Source: JAXJSP01 sp036310005 (GTDB taxonomy: Bacteria; Bacillota; Clostridia; Oscillospirales; Acutalibacteraceae). From it: a stretch of 64,000 nucleotides of DNA. This document shows, piece after piece, positions 24,962-33,537 of this stretch. The translations under genes and the position numbers were made by a program. Numbering within the stretch: position 1 is the first letter of the stretch; the number at the start of each line of letters is the position of its first letter. Below the pieces are notes generated by a model. That model was not told the origin of the DNA and did not search any database. It saw only the letters and a program-made list of their open reading frames with translations. The stretch is from NCBI GenBank assembly GCA_036310005.1, contig JAXJSP010000038.1, forward strand, positions 29,116 to 93,115, read 5' to 3'.

Positions 24962-26107
24962 ATGAAAAAACCTAAGAACAAAAAACAAAACATAAGCGTA
25001 TCACCCGTACAAACCGCGCACAGAGAAATTTTGTCAAATGACTCTTTGTTCGGTGTTTTTCCGGAAAATGCCGACACGCGTTTATATTCGCAGATACGCA
25101 CGGCTGTACCTATTATAAGTGCGGCTATTGATAAAATTGTTCGCCTTGTAGGAAGTTTTGAAGTTGAATGTAAAAGTGATAAGCGCTTGCAAAATGACTT
25201 AAACTCATTTTTACAAACTGTCAAGGGTACATCAACTTGCGGTATTAACAGTTTTATGGCAGGTTATTTAGATTGCCTTTTAACTAAGGGGACCGCAGTG
25301 GGTGAGATTGTGCTAAACAGCACTGCAACGGATATTGCGGGACTTTATAATGCTGTTTTAAGCGATGTCAGTTTTAAAAGAGGCGATAACCCTTTTGAAG
25401 TAAGTGTCTGTCAAAACGGTAACGGAACACCGACGCCGGTAAAATATCCGCAACTTGTTTTTTATTCTGCACTTAAACCCGAAGAAGGACAAATCACAGG
25501 CAATTCACTTTTGAAAGGACTTCCGTATTTTTCAAAAATACTCATGAAAATATATGAGAGTATAGGCAGCAATTTTGAAAGAATGGGTAATTTAAGATAT
25601 GCGGTAACCTATAAAGGCGATGACTCTGACAGAGTAAATTCAAAAGAAAGAGCAAAGGCTATTGCAAAAGAATGGGCAGCGGCGATGCAGCCCGGCACGT
25701 TGCGAGATTTTGTAGCAGTCGGCGATGTTGATGTAAAAGTAATAGGCGCCGATGCTCAGATGATGTCAACCGAAATTCCGGTGCGCCAGATTTTAGAGCA
25801 AATTGTTGCAAAAACAGGTATTCCTCCGTTTATGCTCGGACTCAGTTGGTCAACTACCGAGAGAATGTCCGCCCAGCAAGCCGATATTTTAACAAGCGAA
25901 CTTGAATATTACAGAGAACTGTTAACTTCGGTAATACTTAAAATTTGTAATTTGTGGCAGGCATTCAGGTCAAGACGGGAGCCCTTGGAGGTAGTATGGA
26001 GCAATATTAGTTTACAAGATGAGGTAGAACTTGCAAAGGCCGAACTTTATAATGCACAAGCGCAAACACTTTGCTCATCTTCGAAAGGAAACAGTACAAA
26101 TGAATAA
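24962..26107 (+). CDS. phage portal protein
   Basis: 381 aa. Portal features: IISAAIDKIVRLVGSFEV, then GNSLLKGLPYFSKILMKIYESIGSNFERMG, EWAAAMQPG and near the C-terminus VAKTGIPPFMLGLSWSTTERMSAQQADILTSE. It would form the dodecameric ring through which DNA enters the capsid and on which the head assembles. AAGGAGAG ribosome site. Its end overlaps the protease gene by eight bases. Confidence 0.9.
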   Translation: MKKPKNKKQNISVSPVQTAHREILSNDSLFGVFPENADTRLYSQIRTAVPIISAAIDKIVRLVGSFEVECKSDKRLQNDLNSFLQTVKGTSTCGINSFMAGYLDCLLTKGTAVGEIVLNSTATDIAGLYNAVLSDVSFKRGDNPFEVSVCQNGNGTPTPVKYPQLVFYSALKPEEGQITGNSLLKGLPYFSKILMKIYESIGSNFERMGNLRYAVTYKGDDSDRVNSKERAKAIAKEWAAAMQPGTLRDFVAVGDVDVKVIGADAQMMSTEIPVRQILEQIVAKTGIPPFMLGLSWSTTERMSAQQADILTSELEYYRELLTSVILKICNLWQAFRSRREPLEVVWSNISLQDEVELAKAELYNAQAQTLCSSSKGNSTNE

Positions 26108-27017
26108 AGAAAAATTAGGTTGCCCGAGTGATGAGCAACTTGCAAAAATCAACCGTTTTTCAAGAAAAAAACTTGAAAAAGATGAGGTCTATGTTTTTCC
26201 TTTAACTCTTTGCGATAATGATGTTGACAGAGATAACGAGTGTTTCAGCGAACAGGCGCTAAACAAAATGGCAGAACTTTTTATAGGAAAAACAGGAATT
26301 TTAGACCACTCAATGAAAACAAGGGACCAATGTGCAAGGACATTTGATTGTTATGTTGAAAGAGATGTTACCAAAAAAACGAAAACAGGCGATGATTATC
26401 TCGCGCTTAAAGCCTTTGCATACATCCCGAGAGGTGCCTGCTTTGAAAATATAATCACCCAAATCGAGTCGGGCATTAAAAAGGAAGTCAGCGTGTCCTG
26501 CCTTGCAGAAAAAAGAATATGTTCGGTTTGCGGCGCAGACCAGTATGTAAACCCGTGCGGACATATAAAAGGAAAAACCTATAAACAAGGCAACACAAAA
26601 ACAAAGTGTCATATTATATTAGATAACATCAGCGATGCTTATGAATGGTCATTTGTAGCAGTGCCGGCTCAAACGCAAGCCGGTGTTACCAAAAGCCTGA
26701 AAGGGGCGGTTACATTTGAACACGACGAGCAAAAATTGACTTCTTATATTGAAAGTCTGAAAAAGGCGGCACACGCAGGAGAAATATATAAAGGAGTTTT
26801 AATGGAAAATGCCATTAAATACAGCCTTATTTCAAATCCTGCATTAAAAGAACAAACCATTGCTAAAATTGTAAAAGCCATGGATTTAGATACATTAATC
26901 GAATTTGAGAAAGAATGTAAAAAGTCAGCCGGCGAAGTTGTCCCGTTGACACCGCAACTGTATGTTGCAAAAGATGTTCAAAATCAAACCGATACCGATA
27001 AAAATTATCTGATTTAG
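26100..27017 (+). CDS. prohead protease-like protein with zinc-ribbon insertion
   Basis: 305 aa, starting at the ATG after AAAGGAAAC (a longer frame upstream overlaps the portal gene and is not supported). Position between portal and capsid genes is that of the maturation protease. Candidate catalytic residues: His in GILDHSMKTRD (about residue 70) and Ser in KEVSVSC (about 138), as in HK97-type serine proteases. Directly after lies CSVCG...CGH, a Cys/His cluster that may bind zinc. The C-terminal third is helical and charged (IESLKKAAHAGEIYKG), as expected for a fused scaffold segment. Fold inferred from order and these motifs. Confidence 0.7.
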   Translation: MNKEKLGCPSDEQLAKINRFSRKKLEKDEVYVFPLTLCDNDVDRDNECFSEQALNKMAELFIGKTGILDHSMKTRDQCARTFDCYVERDVTKKTKTGDDYLALKAFAYIPRGACFENIITQIESGIKKEVSVSCLAEKRICSVCGADQYVNPCGHIKGKTYKQGNTKTKCHIILDNISDAYEWSFVAVPAQTQAGVTKSLKGAVTFEHDEQKLTSYIESLKKAAHAGEIYKGVLMENAIKYSLISNPALKEQTIAKIVKAMDLDTLIEFEKECKKSAGEVVPLTPQLYVAKDVQNQTDTDKNYLI

Positions 27018-27029
27018 GAGGATATATAA

Positions 27030-28043
27030 ATGTCATTTGATACACTTAAAATTGAAAAGGGTATGTATGCAGTACCCGGCAAAAGTTTCACACAGGTATT
27101 AGAGGAAATGGACCCTTCGGAAAACTACAAGGGCACCGATATGGAAAATATGGACGCGTTTCAGCGCCAACTTAAACGCTTTGACATCAAAGTAGCAGGC
27201 AGAAACTCGGATATGATTCAAAAGTTCTATTCCACATCGGACTCGGCAGCGCTTTTCCCCGAATATATTTCAAGAGCAATCGCTACCGGAATAGAGCAGG
27301 TAGATTTGTTACCTCAGATTGTAGCAACAACTACAAAAATTGACGGTATGGACTATCGCTCGGTAGTCAGCAACCCTTCCGAAGATGCAAAGACATTGTC
27401 ACAAGTTGAAGAAGGCGCGCAGATTCCCGAAACTACCATTTCAACAAGAGAAAATCTTGTTTCATTAACAAAGCGAGGCAGAATGCTTGTTGCATCTTAC
27501 GAAGCAATCAAATATCAGCGCCTTGACTTGTTTACAGTAATGCTCCGTCAAATCGGCTCTTATATTGCAAAGCAACAGTTTGCGGATGCAGTAAACACAA
27601 TAATTACAGGCGACGGTAACGAAAACCCGGCAACAGAAATTCAGACTGCGGCATCAAACTCACTTACATACAGCGATATGTTGAATCTTTGGCTGCAACT
27701 TGATCCTTATGAAATGAACACGGTAATCGCATCACCGACAATGATGATGAAGATTATGAATGTGTCCGAATTTAAGGACCCGCAGGCAGGAATTAATTTC
27801 CAGGGCACAGGCAAGGTAAACAACATTCTCGGCGCTAATTTCATTAAGTGTGACGCGCTTGCAGATAATAAAATTATTGCCCTTGACAAACGCTTTGCAC
27901 TTGAAATGATTGTTGCAAACGATGTTGCGGTAGAATACGACAAACTTATTGACCGTCAGTTAGAGCGTGCTGCAATTACTTGCACCGCAGGTTTCTCAAA
28001 GATTTTTGATGACGCATCGTCAGTTCTTAAAATAAAAGCATAG
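27030..28043 (+). CDS. phage major capsid protein (HK97 fold)
   Basis: 337 aa. The pattern fits HK97-like capsid proteins: AALFPEYISRAIATGIEQVDLL at the start of the core, EEGAQIPETTISTRENLVSL (E-loop/P-domain area), VASYEAIKYQRLDLFTVMLRQIG (spine helix) and FALEMIVANDVAVEYDKLIDRQLERAAIT at the end. There is no long N-terminal delta domain, which agrees with a separate scaffold in the protease gene. GGAGGATAT ribosome site. No frameshift or damage visible. Confidence 0.88.
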   Translation: MSFDTLKIEKGMYAVPGKSFTQVLEEMDPSENYKGTDMENMDAFQRQLKRFDIKVAGRNSDMIQKFYSTSDSAALFPEYISRAIATGIEQVDLLPQIVATTTKIDGMDYRSVVSNPSEDAKTLSQVEEGAQIPETTISTRENLVSLTKRGRMLVASYEAIKYQRLDLFTVMLRQIGSYIAKQQFADAVNTIITGDGNENPATEIQTAASNSLTYSDMLNLWLQLDPYEMNTVIASPTMMMKIMNVSEFKDPQAGINFQGTGKVNNILGANFIKCDALADNKIIALDKRFALEMIVANDVAVEYDKLIDRQLERAAITCTAGFSKIFDDASSVLKIKA

Positions 28044-28063
28044 TTTAAGGGGGTTAAGCCTTG

Positions 28064-28414
28064 ATGATTGAGTACGAAAGAGTGCTTGGCGCATTTTCAA
28101 TGCTTGCCGACATCAGCGAATCAACTGCGCGTGGAAATGAGCCGATAGTCAGACTTGCTATCGCACAAATCGAATCATATATAGGTCAAGCCGAACTGAC
28201 TAATGAACAACTTGATAAAGTTCATCACGCAGCCGCTGCGTGCGCTTATTATAAATATGTTGTCATCCTTTCTACAAGAGAGGGTATAGATGTAACATTC
28301 GGTGATGCAAAAATTACAGCAAGTGATGTAAGTATTGCAAAGAGTTTAAAAGACGATGCTATTGATATGGTAAAACAGTTTGTCTATGACCCTGTTGCAA
28401 TAGAGGTGATTTAA
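28064..28414 (+). CDS. head-tail adaptor-type protein of the phage module
   Basis: 116 aa, mostly helical (FSMLADISESTARGNEPIVRLAIAQIESYIG, HHAAAACAYYKYVVIL). Size and position after the capsid gene match gp6/gp15-like head-completion adaptors that bind the portal. Starts at ATG 28064 after a G-rich site (AAGGGGG); a TTG one codon earlier is also possible. The stop overlaps the next ATG by one base. Confidence 0.65.
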   Translation: MIEYERVLGAFSMLADISESTARGNEPIVRLAIAQIESYIGQAELTNEQLDKVHHAAAACAYYKYVVILSTREGIDVTFGDAKITASDVSIAKSLKDDAIDMVKQFVYDPVAIEVI

Positions 28415-28746
28415 TGCGAGAAACAGAACAGTTTACAAGAGCATTAGAACGCTTCGGTGCTAATGTAATGGTCACTCTTGTGGATACCGATTATGACATA
28501 AAAGCCATAATTCAGCCGCTCAGATATAAAAACAAAATGTTTCTGGACAGTCAGATTACCGCAATAGGCACGGTAGATGAATCTTGCTTTTTATATTTAG
28601 GCCCGCCTAAAATTTTTCTTACAGAAAACACACCGGCTTGTCTGATATATTTTCATGGAAATGCTTATATGGTTGTTAAGACGGAAATGTTGTTTTTAGG
28701 CGGACAGCACGTGCTTAATTGGGCAATATTAAGAAATTATCAATAA
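28414..28746 (+). CDS. head-closure (stopper)-like protein of the phage module
   Basis: 110 aa, beta-rich: VMVTLVDTDYDIKAIIQPL, FLYLGPPKIFLTENTPACL, YMVVKTEMLFLGGQHVLNWAILR. Size, position and the small-barrel look match stopper proteins that close the portal after packaging. Assignment by order and general character only. Confidence 0.55.
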   Translation: MRETEQFTRALERFGANVMVTLVDTDYDIKAIIQPLRYKNKMFLDSQITAIGTVDESCFLYLGPPKIFLTENTPACLIYFHGNAYMVVKTEMLFLGGQHVLNWAILRNYQ

Positions 28747-28761
28747 TTACAGGAGAAAACA

Positions 28762-29193
28762 ATGAATAATTTTTCACAAGGACTTACTAACGCAATTAAC
28801 AAAGTCAAAGAACTTGTCACTCCTGTTGCACAGGAATATTCAGGTACGGTAGATTTTGAATTTCCGGCTTACAACGCCAAAACACCGGTGACGAAAATGT
28901 TGTTTTCAATAGGAATTGACAAAGTTGAAAGCGAGATTTCAAGTTTCGGCAACTATGCGGCAGGCGACTATGCAAACGGTGATACTCTTGATGTGCGTTT
29001 TGCAGTTGTATATCATTGTCCCATAGTACACGAGGGGTATACAATGGTAAATGCTTTTATGAAAGTGGCAGATAAATTTCACGAATGCAATACAATAAAC
29101 TGCATTAAAATTGAATGTGATGCTATTACTTACGACCGAAGCAAAAGAACGACGGTGTTAAAATCTTATTTCACCATAAGAGTTATAATATAG
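28762..29193 (+). CDS. tail-completion-like protein of the phage module
   Basis: 143 aa, alpha/beta: a helical start (QGLTNAINKVKELVTPVAQEY), then strands such as TVDFEFPAY, LDVRFAVVYHCPIVHEG and KSYFTIRVII. In siphophages the gene at this place is the tail terminator or completion protein. I do not recognise it by sequence. The ribosome site AGGAGAA is good. Confidence 0.5.
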   Translation: MNNFSQGLTNAINKVKELVTPVAQEYSGTVDFEFPAYNAKTPVTKMLFSIGIDKVESEISSFGNYAAGDYANGDTLDVRFAVVYHCPIVHEGYTMVNAFMKVADKFHECNTINCIKIECDAITYDRSKRTTVLKSYFTIRVII

Positions 29194-29203
29194 GAGGTAA
29201 GAT

Positions 29204-29551
29204 ATGTATAGCAGACCTTTTAATAATGTAGATCTTTTAGTATATATTGATGATGTATTGGTGCCTTATTTAAGCAGCGTTAAATGTGAGCAGGTAATGA
29301 AAGTTGAAAATGAATCTCCCATTCAACTCAATACCGCCGCACACAGAATAACATTAGTGTTTCCGCTTTTTTACAATTTCAAAAATGTAGATTTCCGTGC
29401 AATTAATATATTCACGGTAAAGGTTTATACGCCATTGGCAAAAAGCACTTATTCAAATTGCCAGGTACTCAGTACGGAAATGGTTGTTGAAAAGAAACAA
29501 CAGTATCATAAAGTGGTTATAATAGCACAGTCGCGTACAGACAAGAGATAA
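29204..29551 (+). CDS. small beta-rich protein, last gene of the phage head module
   Basis: 115 aa, almost all beta: NVDLLVYIDDVLVPYLSSVKCEQ, HRITLVFPLFYNF, TVKVYTPL, CQVLSTEMVV. In a full phage a tail-tube gene would stand here. This product is short but could have that fold. No tape measure, chaperone, distal tail or fibre gene follows; a hairpin ends the module. AGGAGG ribosome site. Confidence 0.5.
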   Translation: MYSRPFNNVDLLVYIDDVLVPYLSSVKCEQVMKVENESPIQLNTAAHRITLVFPLFYNFKNVDFRAINIFTVKVYTPLAKSTYSNCQVLSTEMVVEKKQQYHKVVIIAQSRTDKR

Positions 29552-29562
29552 AAACAATATAA

Positions 29563-29594
29563 AAATAAGCCGTGAATTTTCACGGCTTATTTAA
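29563..29594. terminator. terminator at the end of the phage module
   Basis: AAATAAGCCGTGAA / TTTTCACGGCTTATTT, then TTTTTATAT on the plus strand. It separates the converging phage module and the DUF262-HNH gene. Confidence 0.88.
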
Positions 29595-29598
29595 CTTT

Positions 29599-30738
29599 TT
29601 ATATATCTGACTTTTCAAGATTATGTTCTCTGCAAAGCATTTGTCCGTTATCAAGTGTTGTATGTCCACCTTTGCACCACGGTATTTTATGGTCTGCATG
29701 CATATCTTCAAACGCCCAAATAATGTCTTTTCCCTCTGCCTTGCACATAGGACAGATACCCTTTTGCCTTTCATACATTGTCATTTTTTCATTATCGGTA
29801 AATGCCCTGATAGATAATGCCTTTTCATTTGTCTTACCACTTAACAAATACTCATAAATGCCTTTTTGTCTTGTAATATCATCGTCTTGTAAAAGACGGT
29901 TGATTTCACTTTCTAACTCGTTTGGATCATAAACATTGCTACTGTATTCATTGTAAAGAATACCCCAATTTAACCCTTTCATAAGTTTTGCGCGGTATTT
30001 CGGGAAAGTAAACTCTATCCAATCAATCACACTCTTGAAATACTGTTTGAGAGGAGTCGCATGTGTATCGTGCTGACGTTCTGCCATATACTGCTCAATA
30101 GTCTTGTTTTCTTTTGCTGATACCCAACTTAAAACCGATTGCAGATAATCTTGCCTTATAGTTGAGCCATTCATATATTTTTCACCGATTTTATAGGCGA
30201 TACATTGATTTTTACTGAAATATTTTTTAGCATCACTTAACCATTCGCCTGTGTAAATGGCGTTTCTTAACTCTTGCTCGGTTAATTTTTCCCCTGCAAT
30301 ATTGATGATTTTAAACCAATCAAGTTTCTCGGTGTCTGTGCCTTTGCAAATATAAATCATCAGTTTATAATCAAGCACTTGCCCCGTGATTTCCTTTGAT
30401 GTGTGTGCATAGTAGGGTGTAGACGGAGAATTTGGGTTAGCAAAAACAGAATAACCGTTATCCAACCAATCACAGATTGATATTGTTCTTTGCTGTCCGT
30501 CTAACATTTCGTATGTTCCGTCTTTGTTCTCCGACCAATACATAACATTCAAAGGGAAATCGTGAAGAATGGAGTTCATAACATCAACTTTCTTTTTATC
30601 GTCATAAACAAACTCTCTTTGATATGCCGGTCTTACATTCAACTTGCCACCGTAAGCAACAACTTGTCCACTTTCTTCATCATTTTCGTATCCGTTGAAA
30701 ACATCTCTGACAGTTATTTCATGTAATTTAATATCCAT
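29599..30738 (-). CDS. DUF262 and HNH nuclease protein (restriction-type)
   Basis: 379 aa. The N-terminal DUF262 (ParB/GmrS-like) domain has PAYQREFVYDDKKK (about residue 37) and YEMLDGQQRTISICDW (about 95), the DGQQR nucleotide-site motif. The C-terminus is an HNH nuclease with a zinc pair CPMC (about 333), DHKIPWCKGGHTTLDNGQ and CREHN. Its start touches the stop of the EcoRI-family methyltransferase, so the two form one unit, likely the cleaving partner of a restriction-modification or related defence system. The sequence recognised is unknown. Confidence 0.85.
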   Translation of the reverse strand: MDIKLHEITVRDVFNGYENDEESGQVVAYGGKLNVRPAYQREFVYDDKKKVDVMNSILHDFPLNVMYWSENKDGTYEMLDGQQRTISICDWLDNGYSVFANPNSPSTPYYAHTSKEITGQVLDYKLMIYICKGTDTEKLDWFKIINIAGEKLTEQELRNAIYTGEWLSDAKKYFSKNQCIAYKIGEKYMNGSTIRQDYLQSVLSWVSAKENKTIEQYMAERQHDTHATPLKQYFKSVIDWIEFTFPKYRAKLMKGLNWGILYNEYSSNVYDPNELESEINRLLQDDDITRQKGIYEYLLSGKTNEKALSIRAFTDNEKMTMYERQKGICPMCKAEGKDIIWAFEDMHADHKIPWCKGGHTTLDNGQMLCREHNLEKSDI

Positions 30739-31769
30739 TATCCATTCGCCTTTCTTTTGATTAAAATTCTAAAATAGGGACACTTACCATTAACGGATAA
30801 GTCTTTGTCATCATTACCCTTGCGGAATTTGATTATTTCAAATTGGTTGGGGTTGTATTTATCCAGAAATGTAATGGGTACACCCATTATTTCGTCATAA
30901 TCACAGGGAATTTCAGATACTTTGTCAACATTGATAGCATCGTAATTATCATATTTGGGGAATTCTTCAGGGGAGTATTTTTTATACAACTCTAATTTTT
31001 CTTGTCTTTTTTTAATATCAAGGTTCGTGAACCAAACAACTCCGGATACCCTAATCATTCCTGTACGATGATCTCCTGAGGTTGCATAATCGACATAATG
31101 CTTGTTTATGAAGTGTGCTGCACCTCCTTTAAACCCAAAACCTAACCACATTTTATTGTCTTTTATCAACGGAAAAATTTCTTTATAAGTAATTGCATTT
31201 TGATTACCTATAATGATGAATTTTTTATCATACTCAAATAATTGAGCAACATACTCTCTGAACAAAGAAAAAGGTGGGTTAGTGACTACAATATCTGCTT
31301 GTTTTAAAATTTCAACACATTCGGCAGAACGGAAATCTCCGTTTCCGTCAAGTAAGGATAAAACATTGTTTTTGTTTCGCAGCAGATACTCAACATCGCA
31401 TAAATCTACTGCTCCGTCACCATTTATATCAACAACCTCTGCTATCTCAATTTTATACGGATGTTTTTTCGGCGTGTCTTCTTCACTCGGCAATATATCA
31501 AAAACAGACAGTTGGTCAAACTGTTCACCCATAACAGGGGAGCCGATATAACAAGTCGCAATCAACTTTTTAAGACCTAAATAATTAAAGTTCATCGCAA
31601 AGTATTTGAAAAAATTGCTTTCGTAAGGGTCATCACAATTACAAAATACGGTTTTACCCATAAAATGTTTTCGGTAATGCTTTAACTCTGCCTCTATGTC
31701 TGCTAGTTGAGTGTAAAATTCATCTTTTTTCGCTTTGTTTGCGTTTATTAATGATGTATTTCCTGCCAT
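30738..31769 (-). CDS. adenine-specific DNA methyltransferase, EcoRI family, with EF-hand-like insert
   Basis: 343 aa, starting at MAGNTSLINANKAKKDEFYT (a longer frame upstream lies in the operator region). The catalytic motif IVVTNPPFSLF (about residue 167) and the N-terminal VFCNCDDPYESNFFKYF match the M.EcoRI-type family, which methylates adenine N6. Before the NPPF motif lies DINGDGAVDLCD, with all six liganding places of a calcium EF-hand or dockerin loop, followed by DGNGDF. Such an insert recurs in this family as far as I recall. Transcribed away from the XRE gene, whose operators lie just upstream. Confidence 0.9.
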   Translation of the reverse strand: MAGNTSLINANKAKKDEFYTQLADIEAELKHYRKHFMGKTVFCNCDDPYESNFFKYFAMNFNYLGLKKLIATCYIGSPVMGEQFDQLSVFDILPSEEDTPKKHPYKIEIAEVVDINGDGAVDLCDVEYLLRNKNNVLSLLDGNGDFRSAECVEILKQADIVVTNPPFSLFREYVAQLFEYDKKFIIIGNQNAITYKEIFPLIKDNKMWLGFGFKGGAAHFINKHYVDYATSGDHRTGMIRVSGVVWFTNLDIKKRQEKLELYKKYSPEEFPKYDNYDAINVDKVSEIPCDYDEIMGVPITFLDKYNPNQFEIIKFRKGNDDKDLSVNGKCPYFRILIKRKANG

Positions 31770-31793
31770 ATATAATAACCCCCCAAAAAAATA

Positions 31794-31839
31794 AAAATGT
31801 AACATACTGTTACATTTTTATTGTAACAAATAGTTACAA
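31794..31839. promoter_or_regulatory. two palindromic operators between methyltransferase and controller gene
   Basis: Site 1: AAAATGTAACA-TAC-TGTTACATTTT (31794-31818, perfect 11-bp arms). Site 2: TTGTAAC-AAATA-GTTACAA (31821-31839). Both share the GTAACA/TGTTAC core. They lie in the divergent promoter region, as operators of restriction-modification controller proteins do. Confidence 0.85.
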
Positions 31840-31858
31840 TAAAATCAAGGGTGATAAA

Positions 31859-32062
31859 ATGATTGGCTTACGATATATAAGAAAGCAGCGCAAACTGAAT
31901 CAACAACAGGTTGCGATGGATTTACACATTTCTCGTGAATCTTTATCTTATTATGAAAACGGAAAAAGAGAACCTTCTCTTTCGTTGCTCGTAGACATGT
32001 CAAATTATTTTAATGTATCTATAAATTATTTAATCACCGGTGAAGAATTTAAGAAAAAATGA
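31859..32062 (+). CDS. XRE-family controller protein of the RM island
   Basis: 67 aa, a single Cro/CI helix-turn-helix: LRYIRKQRKLNQQQVAMDLH then ISRESLSYYENGKREPSLSLLVDM, with NYLITGEEF at the end. The start is at MIGLRY after AAGGGTGAT. Size and position, divergent from the methyltransferase with two palindromes between, fit a C protein that times methyltransferase and nuclease expression. It could also be a simple autorepressor. Confidence 0.87.
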   Translation: MIGLRYIRKQRKLNQQQVAMDLHISRESLSYYENGKREPSLSLLVDMSNYFNVSINYLITGEEFKKK

Positions 32063-32094
32063 ACCTTCTGATAATTATCAGAAGGTTCATTTTA
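32058..32094 (+). terminator. terminator of the controller gene
   Basis: AATGAACCTTCTGATAA / TTATCAGAAGGTTCATTTT: perfect stem overlapping the stop codon, followed by AATTCTAATTTT. Confidence 0.85.
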
Positions 32095-32131
32095 ATTCTA
32101 ATTTTAAAATTTTTGTACTTTGCACAAGGTT

Positions 32132-33466
32132 TTATTCTTCTTCCTGTTCATCTTGTGGGGTTTTATCTTTTAAAACGATAGTGGCTTTTTCAACCTGGTG
32201 TGACTCAATAAGTTTGATTGTAACAATCATATCATCGGTTTGTACTTCGATTTGCTCATTACCGTCTTCGGGTATGACACCGAGAATGTCAAATAAAAGT
32301 CCCGTAAATGTATCATAATCTTCTGTTACAAGTTCAAGGCCGAGTTCGTCTTCCAAATCACGAAGTGAAATGTTACCGGTAACTTCCCATTCGTTGTCGC
32401 CTGTTTTCTCAACATACGGGCTGTCGTCTTCCTCCAACGAGTCCTGGTCGCTGAACTCGCCGACAAGTTCTTCAATTAAATCGTATAAGGTGATAATGCC
32501 TTCCATTCCGCCGTATTCGTCAATCACAACAGCAAAACTGTTGCGGGCCTGTTTCATATTTGTAAAAAGCACATCGGCTTTTATTGTTTCAGGCACAAAA
32601 TATGCGGGATGGACAGCCTCTTTGAGAATTACATCTCTGTCTTTGTTTTCCAAACGGAAGTAGTCTTTTGCGTTTAGCACGCCTATGATGTCATCCGCTG
32701 AATTATCACAGACAGGGTAGTAAGAATGGCGGGTTTTGTGAATTAACTCTGCCCATTCTTTATCATCGTCTTTTGCCCATAAAATATCGACATCTGTACG
32801 ATGCGTGATAATCTCACCTGCAGTAATATCGTTAAACTCGAATACATTTTGTATAAATTCTTTTTCCTGATAGTCAATAGTACCCTTTTCGCTGCCGGCA
32901 TCAACCATCATCCTGATTTCTTCTTCGCTGACATCGTCTTGCGCCTGATTGGGATCAATGCCGAATAAACGCAAAACGAGGTTTGTAGATACCGATAAAA
33001 ACCATACAATAGGCTTGAACAAAAATGAAATTGAACTGACAAGCCCCGAAATGCCCATAGCGACACTTTCAGATTTTTTCATAGCAATTCTTTTTGGCAC
33101 AAGTTCGCCGAATATTAAAGTAAAGTACGATAATATCAAAGTGATTAAAATAACCGCTACCGAGTTTGGTATTTTAATGCCGATTGTTGACAACCACGCA
33201 ACAAGCGGCTCTGCAAAGTTGTCAGCGGCAAACGCACTGCCGAGAAAACCGGCTAATGTGATGCCGACTTGAATAGTCGATAAAAATTCAGCAGGCTCCT
33301 TTGTCAGTTTGTAAAGCCTTTTAGCCTTTGCGTTTCCGTCTTGTACCATTCTTTCAAGTTTAGTTTCGTTGATTGAAAGCACCGCAATTTCGGCACAAGC
33401 AAAAACAGCGTTGAGCGCAATAAGTATGACCTGTAATAAAAGCAACAGACCTATGTTGTCGTCCAT
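32132..33466 (-). CDS. CNNM/CorC (HlyC)-family membrane protein with CBS domains
   Basis: 444 aa. The CNNM membrane domain comes first: VILIALNAVFACAEIAVLSINETKLERM, then three more helices including FGELVPKRIAMKKSE (about residues 105-120). A CBS pair follows (VFEFNDITAGEIITHRTDVDIL to FVPETIKADVLFTNM), then EYGGMEGIITLYDLIEELVGEF and a C-terminal CorC/HlyC domain. Members transport or sense Mg2+ or other divalent cations; the name hemolysin is historical. The start at MDDNIG is preferred. A longer frame would run into the upstream hairpin. It is preceded by a structured leader with attenuator-like hairpin (33538-33653), which suggests ion control. Confidence 0.92.
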   Translation of the reverse strand: MDDNIGLLLLLQVILIALNAVFACAEIAVLSINETKLERMVQDGNAKAKRLYKLTKEPAEFLSTIQVGITLAGFLGSAFAADNFAEPLVAWLSTIGIKIPNSVAVILITLILSYFTLIFGELVPKRIAMKKSESVAMGISGLVSSISFLFKPIVWFLSVSTNLVLRLFGIDPNQAQDDVSEEEIRMMVDAGSEKGTIDYQEKEFIQNVFEFNDITAGEIITHRTDVDILWAKDDDKEWAELIHKTRHSYYPVCDNSADDIIGVLNAKDYFRLENKDRDVILKEAVHPAYFVPETIKADVLFTNMKQARNSFAVVIDEYGGMEGIITLYDLIEELVGEFSDQDSLEEDDSPYVEKTGDNEWEVTGNISLRDLEDELGLELVTEDYDTFTGLLFDILGVIPEDGNEQIEVQTDDMIVTIKLIESHQVEKATIVLKDKTPQDEQEEE

Positions 33467-33537
33467 AGTAAGTGTTAAACCTCTTTCAAAATTTATAGTT
33501 TTATTAGTCTGATTACATAAATGAAAATGACAAAAGA

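Noticed and set aside
29599..30738. ParB partition protein
   Set aside because: DUF262 is distantly ParB-like, but the C-terminal HNH and the methyltransferase partner point to defence, not partitioning.
31400..31440. Dockerin domain (cellulosome protein)
   Set aside because: The calcium-loop sequence lies inside a DNA methyltransferase and no signal peptide or second full dockerin repeat is present.
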